From Darksidea phi (taxonomy: Eukaryota > Ascomycota > Dothideomycetes > Pleosporales > Lentitheciaceae), in contig JASJFT010000337.1 in the NCBI GenBank assembly GCA_030770425.1, positions 1-32,225 on the forward strand: 32,225 nucleotides of DNA, read 5' to 3'. Numbering within the stretch: the stretch's first letter is position 1; the number at the start of each line of letters is the position of its first letter. The position numbers and the translations under genes are program-made. Of this stretch, positions 1 to 11,312 are shown one piece after another. The notes beneath the pieces are model-generated. The model did no database searches. It saw nothing but the letters and a program-made list of their open reading frames with translations, and was not told the DNA's origin.

Positions 1-80
1 AGAAACCAACGGTGCGACAAACGTTCTATCGGCCCTAACCCGGATCCCGTATAAAGGTACGTACAACGCATAACATAGAC
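1..80. other. Left edge without RIP signature
   Basis: This short stretch still contains CA and TG dinucleotides (for example around 7, 12, 17, 64, 69 and 74). In the rest of the window they occur only about once per 2 kb. It therefore marks the edge of the mutated domain. The same reading frame (codons starting at base 2) runs from this unmutated stretch into the mutated sequence, so the boundary lies inside a gene rather than between genes. Confidence 0.7.
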
Positions 81-1738
81 TTCTAATTATACTTAATCCT
101 ACTAACTTTATCTAGTTTAGTTAACTATTTCGTACTAAACTTAAGTAGTACTTTAATAACGCTCGCCGTCTAAGCGGACTTATTATAAATATTACTTAAA
201 TAGTCTATCTTACTAAAGCTAATATTCTTCCTAAAGCTACCTATCTCCTAGAGGATATTAAGACTAATCTTAAAGCTACTAAGTATAGTAGTAAGCTAGT
301 AGTCTAGACTCTCGAAGAGATAATTATATAAGTAATAGATTTTATTAAGAACGACGAAGCTTTTAATATATATTAAGATATATATAACGTTACTAAGAAT
401 CTAGCTAAAATAGAGGAAATCGATAGTATTAATAGTATTAATAAAGAGAGAGATTAATAGACTTAATTTATTAGTACTTCGCTTAAGAACCTCGCGAAGA
501 TATAGATAAAGTAGACTACTAATTAGTTTAATAATACGAACGACGAGCTTATAAAAGATCGTACTAACTCTAAGAATAAACTTAGAAAATCTTTAACTAG
601 TCTAAATATTAGATTCTTTATAATTAAGTAGGTTAGAATCTTTTAATATAAAATATATATACTACTTAAAGATTATAGCTATATCTAGAATAAAACTTAT
701 AAGAAGTATATCTTATAAATAATATATATTATTACTAATATCTAAATTAATATATTCGGCGTCGTAGGTATACTTAACCTATAGAATATTATTTATAGTA
801 TTAGTTAAATATAAGACTAGTCTAATAATAATCTTATTATTATAGCTTTATAAAACGTATATATATATACTTATAATAAGGATATTATTAAGTACTACTA
901 TACTATTACTAATATTAGAGAGATTATAGTTCCGAATCTATTAGTACTTAGGAATATAAAGAGTATTTATAGATATTATTAAATATAAAAGTAATTTACT
1001 AATTTAGTCTATAGGTATAGGTACGGCGAGCTTAGTCTTATTAGAAATATTAATAATAAAGTAATACTTCCCCCTAGTACTAATCTAGAAACGGCGATTT
1101 GTAAGTTTATTAAGATTATTAATAAATATAGCGATAGCTATATTACTAAATAGTACTAGAAAGTAAAAGTCTATAGTACTATTAGATTACTAATAAAGAT
1201 ATTTATCTTTCTAATTAGTACCTAAATCTATAACTAGTAAGAAATTTTCCTTATACTATTTCTTCTAAGCTAATAGTATCCTATAATATTAAAAGTATTA
1301 GTATAGTACCTTTTATTAGGACTATAGACTATATCTACTACGAGTTTTAAGTAGAGGTTAAATAGTACCGAATAGAACTATATAAGATTAGTTTCTACCT
1401 ATTTTATAAGTTTAACGTTTATTAGAACTTAGCTATTTATTATAAAATATAAAAGATTTTAATTTATAAAACTAGTTCGAAGTATAACTAGGTATACGTA
1501 AATACTTAATTTATTAAAGAGTATAAATTAGTATCTACTAGTCCTAGTTACGGTATAAGCTTATTAAGTAATAATATACTTAATAATACTAAAGATAATT
1601 AGTAATAAGAGTAATAGGTACTATAGAAGAGAAAGTAAATAAAGAAGTAAAGAAGTACGTAGTACGTAGATAATATACTATAGTTATAGTTTATATATTT
1701 AGTTAGATAATATAAGAATCTAATTATATACTTACTAG
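2..1738 (+). pseudogene. RIP-killed gene, 3' part, unknown product
   Basis: One frame (codons from base 2) stays readable for about 579 codons, interrupted only by TAA and TAG, the expected products of RIP at Gln and Trp codons. The first ~25 codons are unmutated and begin ETNGATNVLSALTRIPYKGT, so the gene enters from outside the window and its start is missing. Residues ~70-200 are rich in Lys, Glu and Asn (for example NDELIKDRTNSKNKLRKS), probably helical. I do not recognise a domain. The 3' end is uncertain because TAG may be either a true stop or a former Gln/Trp codon; 1738 is a best guess. It is convergent with the - strand fossil at 2574-4489. Confidence 0.6.
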
Positions 1739-2573
1739 ATTTATAATAGTATATAAAAGCGCGGTAATCTAAGTTATTAATATTATTATTAATTCTAGCT
1801 ACGTAATATTATAACGAGTATTATATTTATTCTATATAAGGTAGACTATTATACCTAACTACGTACCTAAAGTTCTATTTCTAAAATAAAAATTTAAATA
1901 TATAGTAATTCTACTCTTTAGTATAATTAGATTAATAGAGGTCGTCTTAAAGTCTACTATACTATACCTATATCCTATATAGATAGTATATTTAAATTAT
2001 ATTTTTATAGGCTCTAGACCTATTTTATTATAATCTTAAATTAACTATATAATATCTTAAGGTTATATTCGGTCTTAAGGGTAGAATATTAACTATTTAT
2101 AATAAATAGCTAGTAATATACGTATTATATTAAAATATAATACGCCTATATATATATAGTATTCTTAAATTATACTTTTATAGCCTTTAATCCTCTAGAA
2201 TATAGCTTTAGAATAACTATATAAATTTATAAAATTATATTTAACCTTAAGAGATAAGATTAAAATTAATATTCTATATATATATAGAATATTACGAGCT
2301 TATTAGTTTATATATATATATTATAATACTATAAGGTCCGTAAATACCTCTTAATAGTAAAGTATATCTATAGTAGGATTATTTATATAAAAAAAAAAAG
2401 GAAAGAAAAAAAAAAAAAAGATTTATAACTCGAGTTAAGTTCTATAGTAGGTAGGTATATCTTTATCTAATAAAATACTAAAAGTTATATAAAAGAAGAC
2501 TAAAAGAGAGTAATACCTATTAGTTAACTATAAATATTATAGAATCTATTCTATTATACTATAATAATACCTA
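1739..2573. other. Intergenic AT-rich stretch with purine tract
   Basis: I see no convincing reading frame here. The region separates two convergent gene fossils and holds the 26-bp palindrome (2268-2293) and a 33-base all-purine tract at 2389-2421 made of A runs with single G interruptions. Purine tracts lack RIP targets on either strand, which would explain its survival. Confidence 0.5.
2268..2293. repeat. 26-bp perfect palindrome AATATTCTATA type, copy 1
   Basis: Arms AATATTCTATATA and TATATAGAATATT are exact reverse complements. It sits between two convergent gene fossils (the + one ending near 1.74 kb and the - one ending at 2574). Related palindromes occur at 6714-6739 and 10410-10435. 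A role as a shared 3' signal is possible, but in such AT-rich DNA part of the symmetry could be chance. Confidence 0.55.
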
Positions 2574-4489
2574 TTATTTATTTTATCTATATTTTAGGTA
2601 TCCTAAGCCTATCTCTTTCTACGATATAAGCTAGAAGAATATTATTATAACCTTACTATTCCTATTTATACTTCCTAGTTCCTTAATAACTATTAGGCGT
2701 CTATTATTATTTAAACTATCTATAATATAGAAGCCCTCTATACCTAAAAGGTCCTTATATAGGATTATAAAGTAATTATTACTAACCCTAACTATAGCCG
2801 CTTTAAACGTATAGCGTATATCTCCTCTTACTATACGATTCTTAAGTTATATAGTTATTAATAGTAATATAATCTAGCTAAAGTAGCTTTAAGTCTTATC
2901 TATAATTAGAGATCCTTCTTTAATAGCTATTATAAGGATAAGTAGAAGCCTATCTACGATTAATTATATATAATTATATAGTTATATATAATCGGGGCCG
3001 GTAGAGTATAGTTAAAGCCTCGTATATATATATCTAATATTATTCTAGTTAATATTATTACTTTTAATATCTAGATCTTTAACGCTCTAGAACTACTCCT
3101 ACTATAATAAGAACTTAATTATATATCTAGATACTATCGTAATAAATAGTTTATTATTAAATAGACAGTCTTATAACTATAGATTATAAATAGTATAAGT
3201 AGTAGTCGAGGTCTTCGGGTATAGTATATTACTACTATAGTACCTTATTAACTCTATTACTTTATAGTATATTAATTCGAAGATTAGAAGTATATAATAA
3301 TATACTTTATTAACGTCCTCTATATAATCTTACTTAAACTTAATATTCTTATTATAATCTAGCGCGTACTTCTAAAAACTACGTATAGTATTAATTAAGT
3401 ATAGTAAAGTATTAGTAAGATCTAGCTTAGTAATTATCTAAGCTATACTTTAGACTAGGGTAAGCTCGACCTATTTTATAAAGAATATAGTATCTACTTA
3501 AGTAATTCTAGCCCCTATACTATATAATACTATAGCTAGAGAGTCTAATAAGTAGGAATTATTATACTAAGTTATAAACTATTTTATTTTAGTAATATTT
3601 ACGATATAGGACGCGCTCTAGGTACCTTCGAGGTAAGATAAATTTAGTATACTATATATTAGTAGAGCTTTAGCCTAGAAGCTATTCTTAAACTTAAGTA
3701 TAATAATTTTCTTAGTCGTAGTTATAACGCCGGTTTACTAGATAGCCCTACTACGAGATTCTAGAAAAGTTATATTTATATAGCTAAGTAGTAGCTAAGT
3801 AAAATTAGTATAAGTAGTACTATATTTATCGTCGATCGAATCTATATTAATATAATAAACTAGGGTATAGCTATCTATTATTAGCTAGTATATATAAGCT
3901 ACTAAGTACCTACTAATAGACACTTATTACTAAGAAGTAGCTCGGTAATACTAAGTAGGAGGTTAGATTAATTAAGATTCGCTATTATTATAAAAGTAGA
4001 ATATAGAGAGAGTAGTAGTATTAGTATAGCGCGTTAAAGGGTCGTATAGGTATTATATTATATATTACTTTAGTACTATATTACTTTAGTACCGTATTAT
4101 AATAAGGTTATATACTACTAGTATTATTTTATATTAGATATTTAGTTAGGTATTTAGTTAGGTATTTAGTTAAATATCTAGTTAAGTATTAGCTTCTATC
4201 TTTTATAACTTTAACTATTTAGCTTAAAGAAATTCTTAATACTACGCGCGTAGTAAGGCTTATAATCTAGCTTAAAAAAATCTTTAATATAGCGTTTCTT
4301 TAGTAGGGTAGTAGATAGAGAATAATTAATCTTTATAGATCTATTCTTTAATACGACGGTAGTTAATATAAGCGGGCTAATTAGACTATCTTCGAACGAT
4401 AATAGACTATTAATATTTATATATAATCGAGAATTAGTAGAGCTAGTCGACTTATTTTTAGACTTATTCTTAGACTTATTCTTAAATAT
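2574..4489 (-). pseudogene. RIP-killed gene, unknown product
   Basis: Read on the - strand, ATA at 4489 (a RIP-altered ATG) begins a frame starting IFKN followed by KNKS-type tetrads and a Ser/Thr patch. Further down, the 12-bp repeat at 4139-4186 encodes an N-(Q)-I-P-like tetrad array. From about 4.06 kb to 2574 a second frame is readable almost without gaps, with segments such as YINIDSIDDKYSTTYTNFT and DIRYTFKAAIVRVSNNYF. The change of frame near 4.1 kb could be an intron or a repeat-length change. All stops are TAA/TAG. The product would be about 600 residues and soluble. No known domain recognised. It lies in tandem behind the - fossil at ~4.72-6.47 kb. Confidence 0.6.
4139..4186. repeat. 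12-bp tandem repeat, 4 units
   Basis: Four 12-bp units related to TATTTAGTTAGG (the last two degenerate). The period is a multiple of three and the repeat lies inside the - strand gene fossil, where it gives a four-residue repeat near the N-terminal third of the product. Confidence 0.75.
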
Positions 4490-4719
4490 AGTAAGCGGTT
4501 TAATATCGTATAAATAAGAAATTATTTTAGTAAATAAAGAAGTTAATAGATATATACGAATATATACGTCCTCTTTATATAAGAGCTTATCTATTAGTAT
4601 TAATTACGCGTCTAAAGTATTTTATAATTTATTAATTTAAATATAAAGCTCTTTATAAGTACCTTACTATTATATATAAACTAATATTTAGATATATAAA
4701 TATTTAATCCCTACTTATA

Positions 4720-6470
4720 GTATAGATATTCGAACTTTATAAAAATATTATATAAGATATTACTCTCTATAATCTAAAGACTTAACTAAATTAAGTCTTC
4801 TTACTAGTCTATTCCTATAGGGTTTTTATTATTTAGATCGGCCTATATCTAGTACTAAAGTTCTATATAGATCTTAAATAACTATATTATAGTTATATTT
4901 TAGATAGTAGGTACGTTAGTATTAAATAATACTTAAATAGTAGTTAAAATAGAGTAGTCTATATATCTACCTAATTAATATAGCGTTTAGTTATCTTTAT
5001 AAGTATCTATCTTCCGATTAGATATATATATAATAGTATTATTCTTATATTTATTATCTAGGCTTATTAATAATAAGAGCTTAGATATTACCGTTAACGT
5101 TTAGATTATTAATATAGGTAATAACTATAATAAGCTCTATATAAAGAGTATTATCTAGTAATACTAGTAAATACTCTTTACTAAAGATAGGTATAAATAA
5201 TATAGGAATTATATAGATATATAGTACTAGAGAGAAAGAGACTAAGCGACTTTATCTAATATTATTCTATACTAGTTTACTATATCGTTTATAGTATTAG
5301 CTACTTTTTAGTTAGTAATATTATATAAACGGATTAGATTTTAGGTATAGTTAAGAATTAATTAGCTTAATTTAGTTCTTTACTATTATAAATTATATAT
5401 TATTTCTTTATCTTATATTCTATCTATATTAGGTTTCTAGATATCTTCTATATCTCTCTTATATTATTATACGTCCTAGATTATAGAGGTCTATATCTAT
5501 AACTACTAATATCTCCGCTATAAAAACGTCCGCTATAACTACTATATTATTACTAGTATTATAAACGTCTTCTACTATCTTTACCTCTAGAGCTATAGCT
5601 AGATTATATAATTTCCTCTTATTAATTATATATCTTATAGTCTTATCGACCTTACTTATATCTATAATCTAGTTAAGTAGAAGCTTTAGTCTAATATTAC
5701 TAAGCTAGGATATATTATTTATACTAGTATAAAGGATTATATATCCTATTATAAATTTTTTAAGATTATTAATAGTCTATTAAAGCCGTTTAATAGCGGT
5801 ACTAAGTAAAAGTCTTATCGATAATCTATAGCTATAGTAGAACGTATTAGGACTATATAGATAGAATCTACTTATAAGTCCTTTATTTTCGTATATAATA
5901 TAGTAATATAACGATCTATACTATTTTTACGACCTCTAGATAGTTAGACCTATCTATAAGATATCGGGCGACCTATTATATATCTCTATATTAATAGATA
6001 AGATTAAAAAACTATCTTTTAATATTCTATTTCTAAACCTTAGTAATCTATCTAGGTATATATTAGATCTTACTAGAGCTACTTATTATTTCTTCGTAAA
6101 AGGTAGCGTTAGTATAGCTACTATCTTAAAGCTATCCTATATAGGAGTAGTAGCTAGAGTTAAGTCTAAGTTTAATACTAATATTATAATTAAGTTAGAT
6201 ATATTAATTTTATTTTAAGAGCTATAATTAGATATAAATATAGAGATAAACTTAGTTAGAAGAATAGACTTAGAGACGTAAATAAGTAATACTATAGGGA
6301 TTAGTTTAAAGTCTTCTAATATATAAGTATAGATATATACTAGCTAATAGGCGCTTAATAGCCTCGTACTTAGTCTATTAGATCTTAATACCTTCCCCTT
6401 TTATAGTAAAGCTTTCCTATAGTAGTATAGTATAAGTAGATATAATAATACTATCTAGGTATTAAAGTAT
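4720..6470 (-). pseudogene. RIP-killed gene, unknown product
   Basis: A - strand frame is readable for about 580 codons from ~6.47 kb down to ~4.72 kb. All interruptions are TAA/TAG. Legible segments include LEDFKLIPIVLLIYVSKS, LDRLLRFRNRILKDSFLIL, YENKGLISRFYLYSPNTF and VDKTIRYIINKRKLYNLAIA. Composition (alternating hydrophobic and basic stretches, no clear signal peptide) suggests a folded intracellular protein. I do not recognise the family. A second frame is also open near 5.85-5.95 kb, so small splice or frame adjustments cannot be excluded. Limits are approximate because no ATG survives. It is divergent from the + fossil at ~6.9 kb. Confidence 0.55.
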
Positions 6471-6899
6471 TATTAATATCCGTTTATTCTTAACTAGCGA
6501 CCCTATAATACCTTTATTAAGTAGGTAATTATAAGTAGTAAATAGGTCCGTAAAATAGTTTAACGTATCTCTAATTATAACGAGGAGAGATATTTATAAT
6601 AGAAGAATAGATAATATTAAATAGAATAAACGCGTATAATATAGGGTAGTACTTATTTTAATCGATATAGATAAAGAGAGATATATAGTAAAGTATAAAG
6701 TTAAGGAAGTATTAATATTTTATATATATATAGAATATTAAAAAGTATAATATAATATAAAAAGCGTTACTTATAGTAATAATTAGAGAGGTAAATAAGG
6801 TCGTTAAATCTATTATTATATTAGATTACTAGATAGATATACTAAACTTAATTATCTATATAGTTTCTACTATAACGTATATTTAGTTATTTTATAATT
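6471..6899. other. Divergent intergenic region
   Basis: Gap between a - strand and a + strand gene fossil, so it would have held two promoters. It contains an imperfect copy (6714-6739) of the AATATTCTATA palindrome, one arm of which shows a C-to-T change. Nothing else recognised. Confidence 0.4.
6714..6739. repeat. AATATTCTATA-type palindrome, copy 2
   Basis: Same 26-bp layout as 2268-2293 with a single arm mismatch (AATATTTTATATA against TATATAGAATATT), consistent with one C-to-T transition in an originally perfect palindrome. Confidence 0.5.
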
Positions 6900-7800
6900 A
6901 CTATATTCTAACTTATCTATATACCTAATCTAATTACTCTTATAACTAATACTTATTACTACTTTATACTCTTCTTTCTATCTAGTAATTATAAAGATCT
7001 ACTTAGTCCCGAAGGAGTATTACTTAGGTATTATTATTAATACCGCTTTTAAGTATACTATATATAGTTTCTTAGGTAGTCTACTAATATACGGTAGCTA
7101 CTATAAGAAGTAGTATTATAATAAGAACTACTAGAAGTAGAACTAGTATTAGTATAAGTATAGTTATATCTAGAGTTAGAAGAGCTAGGACTATTACTAT
7201 ATAACTAATAACTATTATAGTATTATATACTAAGTGCGTAAGTATAGGTCCTCTCCCCTTTTCTTTACCCTATCTAATTAGATTAATCTAGTTATAATTA
7301 ATCTTAAATAAGACCCTCTATTTATTAATTTATCCGTCTAGTCGGCTATAAAGGAAGCTTACTTTAATTTTAAGCTTAATAGCTTCTCTAATCTATATAC
7401 TCTCGTTCTTAATCTTTCCCTATACGTAAAGGATAAGAAAGTTAATAATAAAATTAACTCGACCGTACTTAATAATATTATACTTTAGAGTATATTTAAG
7501 AAGATTACTAATTTAGAAAAGAAACTTAAGCGTATAAAGGCTAAGTATTAGTAGAAAGACTTACTAATAAAGGTTATTTAACTTCTAGCTATATACGTTA
7601 CTTTAACTAGCTAAATAATAACGTTTATTAACCTATACTTAAAGGACTAAGGATATCTATTATCCGTACTATAGATATATTACTTATCTTATAATTCTAT
7701 TAAATAGAAACCTACCCTAGATCTAGATTAATCTTAGTAATCTTTTAGTAGGATACTTAAATATTTATATAAATAGATTTAATTTCTAATTAGATTATAT
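6900..7800 (+). pseudogene. RIP-killed gene, His/Cys/Gln-rich product
   Basis: The + frame with codons in register with 7081 is readable from about 6.9 to 7.8 kb. After a segment reading YLVPKEYYLGIIINTAFKYT there is a run of about 45 codons (7093-7230) made almost wholly of Tyr, Lys, Asn, Ser and stop codons. Tyr is what RIP makes from His and Cys, and stops from Gln, so the ancestral product had a His/Cys/Gln-rich low-complexity stretch. Next comes a basic helical segment (ITNLEKKLKRIKAKY). No family recognised; a DNA- or metal-binding segment is possible but unproven. Limits are approximate. Confidence 0.5.
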
Positions 7801-7959
7801 AGGTAGTAAATAATATATATAAAGGGATAGAAGATAAAGGTAGTAAATAGGTAGATCTCTTAGTCTCTACGTACGTATATTAAGTTATAGATAGTAATAG
7901 AAATATCCTATATAAGTCTATAGTTAGAAAGATATATTATATAAGAAATATAATTAAGT

Positions 7960-9290
7960 ATTAAATATATTAGATATATATATATATATAGCTTATAATA
8001 CTACTCGTTCGTTTTAATTAGTTCGTACTTATTATACTCCCCTAATTATTTATATAATTATCTTTCTAAAGACGATAAGACCTTTCTATCTATTATACTA
8101 AACTAGACTATATTAGTCCTATACTAACCCTTTAGAAATAATTCTATATTATCCTAGCTAGAAGGCTTCGCGAATAAATAATCTCTACTATATTAAAACT
8201 AATACTTAATCTAAGCCCGTACTCTATCCTCTAATATAAACTATTTACTCTTATAGATAAACTCGTTAAGAGAGTCCTAAATTCGTACTACTATATATTT
8301 AATTATCTAGGTCGCTTATTACTTATAAAGGAGACTAGGCTTAGATTTATATACGTAGATATTACTAAAATCTATAAACTATACTATTTTATTATTACGT
8401 ATAATAATATTAGATAGATAGAAGTTATTATAATTAATATCTTATTAATATATAAACTTCTTAGTCGCGATAGTATTTCTTAAGATTAAGTTACGATCTC
8501 GTTAGAATCGGGTCTTAGCTATCTATATCGTATAACCTAGGATATACTCTAGCTTAACCCCGAGTATAATACGGCTATTAAGTATATTATCTATTATAGA
8601 TACTAGAGTAGATATATAGATAAGATAGGTATTATAATACTTAGAAATAACTTTAGATATCTTTAGTTTTATATACGTAGTTCGCTTAATAGTATACTTT
8701 TATAATACTTACTCGAAGACGTCGTTAACTACGTCGTCGTAGTATATTAAATTATATATTTTTATAATCTTATCCTCGGCTAGACGAAGGATTTATATAT
8801 CGTAGTTATACTTAATATAAATATCTTCTCTAATATTAATATTAGTCTTTAGAGTAAGGCTTTTTTTAAGGTTACTAAATATATAATTACCTATAATATA
8901 ATAGTACTACTATTATATTATTCCCTTTAGTAACGACGCCGTTATATTAATAATATTATTAATATTACTAGGATATATAGAGCTAAATAGCTTAATTAGA
9001 AAATTATAAACGATTACTTAGAAAGTTATATTCGCGTATAGTAGTACTAGCTTTAACTAGATATTATATTCGATATAGCTTATTATAGTAACTATATTAA
9101 TTAGTATAGCTATATTACGTAGAAAAGAAATCCTTATACTAATAGACTATAGGCGTAGTAATAAGCTTTTAGTCTATAATATTAAAAGTATTAGTAGTAG
9201 GGCTAGAATATTATAGTTAGGCTCTAGCGCTAGACTAGATTTAGAGATTATTACTATAATATAGTCTACTATATAATATCTACCTCTAAA
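7960..9290 (-). pseudogene. RIP-killed protein-kinase-like gene
   Basis: A - strand frame readable over about 440 codons. At 8432-8409 it reads YNNFYLSN. Reversing CA-to-TA and TG-to-TA changes at Tyr-1, Asn-3 and Tyr-5 gives the H-x-D-F-H-x-x-N layout of kinase-like catalytic loops. Twenty-odd residues on, IDFS (8375-8364) is one RIP step from IDFG (TTTGGT to TTTAGT), the metal-binding DFG. Upstream, a Lys in YIKYNY and a downstream RLAEDK segment fit the N-lobe Lys/Glu pair, followed by a hinge-like ILGVKLEYILG. Family known: protein kinase-like fold (eukaryotic-type or APH-like). Substrate unknown. The N-terminal ~150 residues are unassigned. All stops are TAA/TAG. Confidence 0.5.
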
Positions 9291-9340
9291 TTTTTATATT
9301 AACGATTTTTCTATAGTTAATTTATTAGAATCTACTAAAA

Positions 9341-10405
9341 TGGTATAATTCTTATAATATTATAGAAAGTATAAAACTTATAAAAAGGGTTACGGAGCTT
9401 AACCTAGTAGTATTTACTATAGAAGTAATAGCCCTAGAGAAGAAGAGGATAAAGCTAGATAAGAAAGAGGCGAAGCTAGATAAGAGGGAGGCGAGACTAG
9501 AGCTAGAAGTAGATACTTTTAATAAGAAGACGTATATTTAATAGGCTTACCTATATTATATACTAATACTACTTAATATACTTCTTAATTACCTAAGCGA
9601 ACCTCTAGAACTATCTAATTATCTATTATCTTTATACTATAAAGTATATCGACCGGTTAAGAAACTCTCTACTATCTAACTATTTATATACTTAATCTAT
9701 ATAAATAATATCTTATATAATATAGTAAAGAATATCTTTATAATCTCTAAAATAGTAAAAGCCCTATTATACCCTTTATAACTTATACCTCTATATTAAC
9801 TTAATCTAGAAACTATAGTTATAAGCGTCTCTAGTACTTTTTTTCTTTATTTAGTCTAGCTTACCTTATTTTACGTATATAGCGATATATTTATAATTAT
9901 AGCTAAGATTAGCTTTTAGAATAAGACTATAAAGGTAGAGGATATAAGAGGCTATATCTATAAGATTACCCTAGAAGAATACTATCGGAATATCTATTAT
10001 AACCTCGTTATATAGAAGAAAGGGTACGAAACTATTATAATAATTTTAGAGTTTAAGTAAGAGGGTATCCTCTATTAGAGTAACTTTTACTTTAAAGGTA
10101 AACCTAAAGGTATCTATTCGTCTATAAGAGCTAGATATATAGAAAATACTCGCTCGTATATAGTATAAACGGAGAAGTATACTACTAGAACTAAATACTA
10201 CTATATAGCTCTATTAAATTAGTTATATTAAATCCTTATAGTCTATAGCGAGGTAAGAGTAGATCGTTTAGGATTCCGGCTTAGACGTAAGATAAAAGCC
10301 TACTAGATTAGTAGAGTAGAAGAGAACTAGTCCTATATAGCGCTATTTAGCTAGATAATAATAGTATTTCGGGCGAGTAGTATATAGAAGATAGAAAATA
10401 ATTAA
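9341..10405 (+). pseudogene. RIP-killed gene with N-terminal coiled coil
   Basis: A single + frame of about 355 codons ends at TAA 10403-10405. Residues ~35-60 read LEKKRIKLDKKEAKLDKREA, a charged heptad-like helix typical of a coiled coil. Later segments include YRPVKKLSTI, ITLEEYYRNIYYNLV, SNFYFKGKPKGIYSSIRARY and VRVDRLGFRLRRKIKAY. Stops are TAA/TAG only. The lone ATG at 9340 is out of this frame and is followed at once by a TAA, so it is not a start. Upstream limit uncertain. Function unknown. Five bases after the stop there is a palindrome (10410-10435). Confidence 0.6.
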
Positions 10406-10409
10406 TATT

Positions 10410-10435
10410 AATATTCTATACGTATATAGAATATT
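10410..10435. repeat. AATATTCTATA-type palindrome, copy 3
   Basis: Arms AATATTCTATA and TATAGAATATT with a four-base CGTA centre. It lies immediately after the TAA of the + fossil, the position expected of a 3' end signal. Confidence 0.55.
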
Positions 10436-10451
10436 AGATTAAGATAATAAA

Positions 10452-10795
10452 TAATAAGTTAAAATAATAAGTTAAAATATTAAGTTTAGTACTTAAGTTT
10501 AAATAATAAGTTAAAATATTAAGTTTAGTACTTAAGCTCGAATATTAAGTTAAAATATTAAGTTAAGTAGTTAAGTTTAAATAATAAGTTAAAATATTAA
10601 GTTAAGTAGTTAAGTTTAAATAATAAGTTAAAATATTAAGTTAAGTACTTAAGTTTAAACTATAAGTTAAAATATTAAGTTTAATATTTAAGTTTAAATA
10701 ATAAGTTAAAATATTAAGTTAAGTACTTAAGTTTAAATATTAAGTTAATATATTAAGTTAAGTACTTAAGTTTAAATAATAAGTTAATATATTCG
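10452..10795. repeat. 39-bp minisatellite, about 8.5 units
   Basis: Tandem units of 39 bases built from TAATAAGTTAAAATATTAAG followed by TTAAGTACTTAAGTTTAAA, with small variants (TTTAGTACTT, TTAAGTAGTT). Each unit holds the partial palindrome TTAAGTACTTAA. It sits between the last coding fossil of the left part and the very AT-rich island. No reading frame is maintained, so it is probably non-coding. Confidence 0.85.
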
Positions 10796-11157
10796 GAGCT
10801 TTATATAATTCTTTTAAATAAAAAAGACTTTTATCTAAACTCTCTTTAGAAGAAAAAACTATAAATTACTATTTAAATTAAATTATCTTATTATTTTCTA
10901 TTTTATATATATATATATATCTATTTAGTTATTAACTTAGTTAAAGCTCTATAATCTATTTTAGTTAAACTATAAACTATTTAATAATATATATATATAT
11001 ATATATATTTATTCTTTAATAGTAAATATTAGTTATAATATATAACTATTTTATTAATATTAAGATAAAAGAGTTAAGATAAAATTTATATAAATTCTAT
11101 TCTCTTAATTAATTAATACTAGTTTTTTTCTATTAAAGAAATATTAAGAAATATAAA
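10796..11157. other. AT-rich stretch with TA microsatellites
   Basis: No gene seen. Two alternating TA runs (about 10905-10919 and 10988-11009) lie in sequence almost devoid of G and C. From here to 13.9 kb the base composition is clearly more AT-rich than in the flanking regions and CG is rare. Confidence 0.6.
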
Positions 11158-11312
11158 AGAAGATATAAGAGAAGATATAAGAGAAGATATAAGAGAATAT
11201 ATAAATAAAGATATAAGTAAAAATATAAAAGAAGATATTAGAGTAGATATTAAAGAAAATATTAAAGTAAATATTAAAGAAAATACTAAAGTAAATATTA
11301 GAGAAGGTAGTT
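11158..11312 (+). repeat. 12-bp repeat encoding tetrapeptides
   Basis: About a dozen degenerate units of 12 bases, best seen as GAAGATATAAGA. In the + frame they read E-D-I-R and variants (E-N-I-K, V-N-I-K), with no stop across the array. The maintained three-base phase suggests it was once part of a coding region with a charged tetrad repeat. The host gene cannot be delimited. Confidence 0.65.

Noticed and set aside
33..41. CCCTAACCC resembles 1.5 telomere repeats
   Set aside because: Too short, and it lies in the readable frame of the first gene; chance is the simpler reading. The same applies to TAACCCTAAC at ~2783.
9340..9348. The only + strand ATG as a real start codon
   Set aside because: It reads ATG GTA TAA and is out of phase with the coiled-coil frame; it is just a surviving TG.
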